Shown here: piece by piece, positions 61,829-64,000 of the stretch
Layout: each line of letters begins with the position of its first letter
Numbering within the stretch: position 1 is the first letter of the stretch
Assembly (NCBI GenBank): GCA_963843535.1
Contig: CAWJKU010000004.1
Location: forward strand, 1,322,676-1,386,675
Length of the DNA: 64,000 nucleotides
Direction of reading: 5' to 3'
DNA from: CAVUNY01 sp963843535
Lineage (GTDB): Bacteria > Chloroflexota > Anaerolineae > Anaerolineales > Anaerolineaceae
The notes under the pieces: model-generated
The model's database searches: none
What the model saw: only the letters and a program-made list of their open reading frames with translations
Told to the model about the DNA's origin: nothing
Made by a program: the position numbers and the translations under genes

Positions 61829-63055
61829 ATGTCATCCCAGAGCTACACACAAAAAAGTGTTGCATACATGCGCAAGCTTTGCCTTGAAATTGCGGACAGG
61901 AGTGTCGGCAGTGAAGGCAACCGGCAGGCAACCAGTTTTTTCGAACACACATTAGCCTCTTTGGGCTGGGAAATAACATCTCAGGAATTCACTGCCATGG
62001 ATTGGATTGATGGCGGCGCCAGCCTGCGGGCTGGAGGTCAAAGTTTCGAGGTTTATGTCAGCCCTTATTCCCTCGGCTGCGAAATTGAGGGTATTTTAAC
62101 CGGCATATCCTCCATTCAAGAACTCGAGCAAACCGGGATCGATGGCAAAATCGTGCTGCTCTACGGTGAAATTGCCAAAGAACAGATCATGCCCAAAAAT
62201 TTTGTCTTTTACAACCCGGAAGAACACCAGCGCATGATTGCCCTGCTCGAGAAGGGCAAACCAGAGGCGCTGATTTGCGCCACCGGCAGAAATGCTTCGC
62301 TCGCTGGAGGGGTGTATCCCTTCCCGTTGATTGAAGACGGCGATGTGGATATTCCTTCCGTCTACATGACCGACAAAGAGGGAAGCAGGCTCTTGCCTTA
62401 CGTTGGAAAAACAGTCGTCTTGAAATCACTCTCGCAGCGCGTAACGGGTAAAGGCTGCAATGTAATTGGGGTAAAAGGCAAACAGGTGCACGGACGAGTG
62501 GTCGTTTCAGCCCACATCGACGCCAAAAAAGGCATCCCTGGAGCGATTGATAATGCCACCGGCGTTGCTGTCCTGCTGCTCTTGGCGGAGATGTTGAAAG
62601 ATTATTCGGGAAATATGCTGGTGGAAATTGTAGCTTTCAACGGCGAAGACTATTACGCCGTCCCCGGGCAGATGCTGTACCTGGCTCGAATGCAAAATTG
62701 CTTCGATGAAATCAAGTTGAACATAAACATTGACGGAGCCGGTTACAAAGGTGGAAAGTCAGCGTTTTCTTTCTACGGTTTACCCAATCTTCTTCAAGAG
62801 AATGTTGTCGAAGGATTAAGTCGATTCGCTGGGATCGAAGAGGGTCCGCAGTGGTACCAGGGAGATCACAGCATGTTTATCCAAAAAGGGATTCCTGCCA
62901 TAGCGGTATCATCGAAATGGTTTTCAGATCATATCGACGAGCAGACCATCACCCACACTGAAAAAGACAATATCAGCATCGTCGATTTCCAGAAGCTGGT
63001 GGAAATTGCTCAAGCAATCACCCTTATAGTAAAAAGATTATCCAATCTTGAATAA
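61829..63055 (+). CDS. M28-family zinc aminopeptidase-like protein
   Basis: The 408-aa metallopeptidase has the M28 zinc-ligand series: SAHIDAKKG (His), GAIDNATGVA (Asp), VAFNGEDYYAVPG (catalytic Glu and ligand), NINIDGAGY (Asp) and a His in WYQGDHSMF. A PA-like insert (residues about 75-210, with GKIVLLYGEIAKE) lies before the catalytic core. No signal peptide is seen. GGAGGGGTATACC precedes ATG 61829. It follows the decarboxylase after 27 bases and may be on the same transcript. Confidence 0.88.
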   Translation: MSSQSYTQKSVAYMRKLCLEIADRSVGSEGNRQATSFFEHTLASLGWEITSQEFTAMDWIDGGASLRAGGQSFEVYVSPYSLGCEIEGILTGISSIQELEQTGIDGKIVLLYGEIAKEQIMPKNFVFYNPEEHQRMIALLEKGKPEALICATGRNASLAGGVYPFPLIEDGDVDIPSVYMTDKEGSRLLPYVGKTVVLKSLSQRVTGKGCNVIGVKGKQVHGRVVVSAHIDAKKGIPGAIDNATGVAVLLLLAEMLKDYSGNMLVEIVAFNGEDYYAVPGQMLYLARMQNCFDEIKLNINIDGAGYKGGKSAFSFYGLPNLLQENVVEGLSRFAGIEEGPQWYQGDHSMFIQKGIPAIAVSSKWFSDHIDEQTITHTEKDNISIVDFQKLVEIAQAITLIVKRLSNLE

Positions 63056-63059
63056 TGGA

Positions 63060-63719
63060 TCAGGCGCGTAGTGTTATTTTCCGGCGCAGCTCCAACGCAA
63101 AGATGAAAACCCAGATCATAAATGGGATGATCAGCATTCTTTGAATCAGGCCGTCCCAATCCGCGAAGGTGCTTTGCAGCTGTGGGAACTTGGTCGTGAT
63201 GGTCAGAACGACCAACGCGGCGGCGCTGATTGTCCCCAGGACCAGCGTCCACCCGCGCAGGGCATGCCACTGCGGGTCTGTGCTGAACCGGCGCAGAAAC
63301 ACAAAGCAGCTGATCGGCATAAGCATGAAGGCGATCGCGCCCAGGATGCCGTGGACCGTGCCGTGGGCGGTGACCTGGCTCAAAGGCGTACCGTCCGGGT
63401 CCATCACGAACGGGCCGGAAAAAAAGTAGCAGGCAGCGATGATCGCCAGCAGTGGTACCCCGCCGCGCGACGCCTTTCCGCTTGGGAATTCACTGGCCAC
63501 ACCCCGCGTGAACATAAACAACAGCAGCCCGAATACTAGAAAATTGGCGATCTGTATCCACCCGCGTGGGCCCAGCGACAGCGCGCTGACGTATGCGCTC
63601 TGCGCATTGTAGCCCGGGCGCAGCCAGCCCTCGATCGTGAAAACCGCCACAAAAAGCTCTGGCGCGATGATCCCAGCCCAGGCTGCAAGCTTTAGCTGGG
63701 TTTTGCCTATTTTTTTCAT
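63060..63719 (-). CDS. DUF998 family membrane protein
   Basis: The 219-aa protein has six predicted helices and the DUF998 signature regions: GYNAQSAYVSALSLGPRGWIQIANF near residue 36, FVMDPDG and HGTVHGILGAIAFML. The family is of unknown function. The stop is 4 bases from the stop of the M28 gene (convergent). AGGAGAATCCCAA lies upstream of the ATG. Confidence 0.82.
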   Translation of the reverse strand: MKKIGKTQLKLAAWAGIIAPELFVAVFTIEGWLRPGYNAQSAYVSALSLGPRGWIQIANFLVFGLLLFMFTRGVASEFPSGKASRGGVPLLAIIAACYFFSGPFVMDPDGTPLSQVTAHGTVHGILGAIAFMLMPISCFVFLRRFSTDPQWHALRGWTLVLGTISAAALVVLTITTKFPQLQSTFADWDGLIQRMLIIPFMIWVFIFALELRRKITLRA

Positions 63720-64000
63720 TTGGGATTCTCCTGCTGCTCAAGCATACCTTAATTTTTGGATTACCGCGTCCTTGTTAGGGTAGTTAATCTAACCCTTTGG
63801 CATTGAATATCAGACCCACTTTATCTATAATGTGTGAGATATGATTCATCGAAGCCGCGGGCGCTGACTTAATTTAAGCATATGATGCCGGGGTGTTTTG
63901 TTGATGCGACAAAGTCGCATCAACAAAACACCCGAAGGTTCATAATGATGAATCCCGCGGGCGTTCGTTTTCCGCGGTTATTGAGGCGGTAGCTTTCGTA
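63720..64000. other. Terminal intergenic region
   Basis: The last 281 bases contain a palindrome (63891-63933) and no open frame that I can support. A gene could begin beyond the window edge. Confidence 0.5.
63891..63933. repeat. GGGTGTTTTT palindrome 7
   Basis: A perfect 20-bp stem (arm GGGTGTTTTGTTGATGCGAC) with loop AAA. The flanks TATGATGCC on the left and TTCATAATGATG on the right match the outer motif of the family. Confidence 0.8.

Overview
The window is 64 kb of bacterial chromosome with a dense, mostly housekeeping gene set and no rRNA, tRNA, CRISPR array, phage or transposase gene that I can see. Gene content suggests an anaerobic or microaerophilic member of the Chloroflexota, class Anaerolineae. 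The pointers are a PurD-PurM fusion, a PurF with Fe-S-type cysteines, Thr/Pro-rich lipoprotein linkers, GH57/GH13 enzymes, a divergent FtsZ outside any division cluster, and many small palindromic intergenic repeats. This assignment is inference, because no marker RNA is present.

Layout. 1-4116: an M1 metallopeptidase lipoprotein (cut by the window edge) and an S9 prolyl-oligopeptidase-like enzyme, separated by repeats. 4419-7641: an Sfp-type phosphopantetheinyl transferase, a SlyD-like isomerase, and a tungstate-type ABC ATPase and permease with no binding protein. 7726-12478: a six-gene minus-strand cluster (TIM-barrel protein, FtsZ-like GTPase, two proteins of about 70 aa, secreted TIM-barrel protein, secreted unknown). 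12581-19532: an epimerase-like protein coupled to a GH57 enzyme, converging on a 1157-aa GH13 enzyme and an AlkZ-like protein. 19940-25842: cyanophycinase, thiolase, CapA-like lipoprotein plus cyclase, enoyl-ACP-reductase-like SDR and a DUF309 protein. 26043-32014: class III aminotransferase, TrxB, a zinc-ribbon/LysM protein, HemW and an L,D-transpeptidase.

32053-43641 is an almost complete de novo purine cluster read right to left: purL (with fused PurS domains), purQ, purC, purE (class II), purF, then a palindrome, then a purD-purM fusion, purN, a HIT protein and purH. The order purD-purM-purN matches eukaryotic GART and purC-purE(II) matches vertebrate PAICS. No purK is seen, as expected with a class II PurE. 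Three of these genes (purL, purF, purN) each carry one apparent extra base that breaks the reading frame. This is the only place in the window where I see broken frames, and it needs checking against raw reads.

43744-64000 holds a flippase fused to an extracytoplasmic domain, a three-gene ABC exporter, NADP-type isocitrate dehydrogenase, DUF5995 and NIPSNAP proteins, and a large secreted protein of unknown function. It also holds a GT-C membrane glycosyltransferase, a GT2 glycosyltransferase, an alginate-lyase-family protein, small stress or unknown proteins, a group II decarboxylase, an M28 peptidase and a DUF998 membrane protein.

The most unusual non-coding signal is a family of seven long palindromes. 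Most share outer motifs related to ATATGATG and GGGTGTTTTT, and the inner arms vary but still pair. They lie between convergent, divergent and tandem genes alike, so they are not simply terminators. Two further repeat families (a 223-243 bp element with inverted ends and a compensated core stem, and a GC-rich repeat with a 42-nt identical inverted copy) and a GTCATTGCGAG repeat fill most of the longer gaps.
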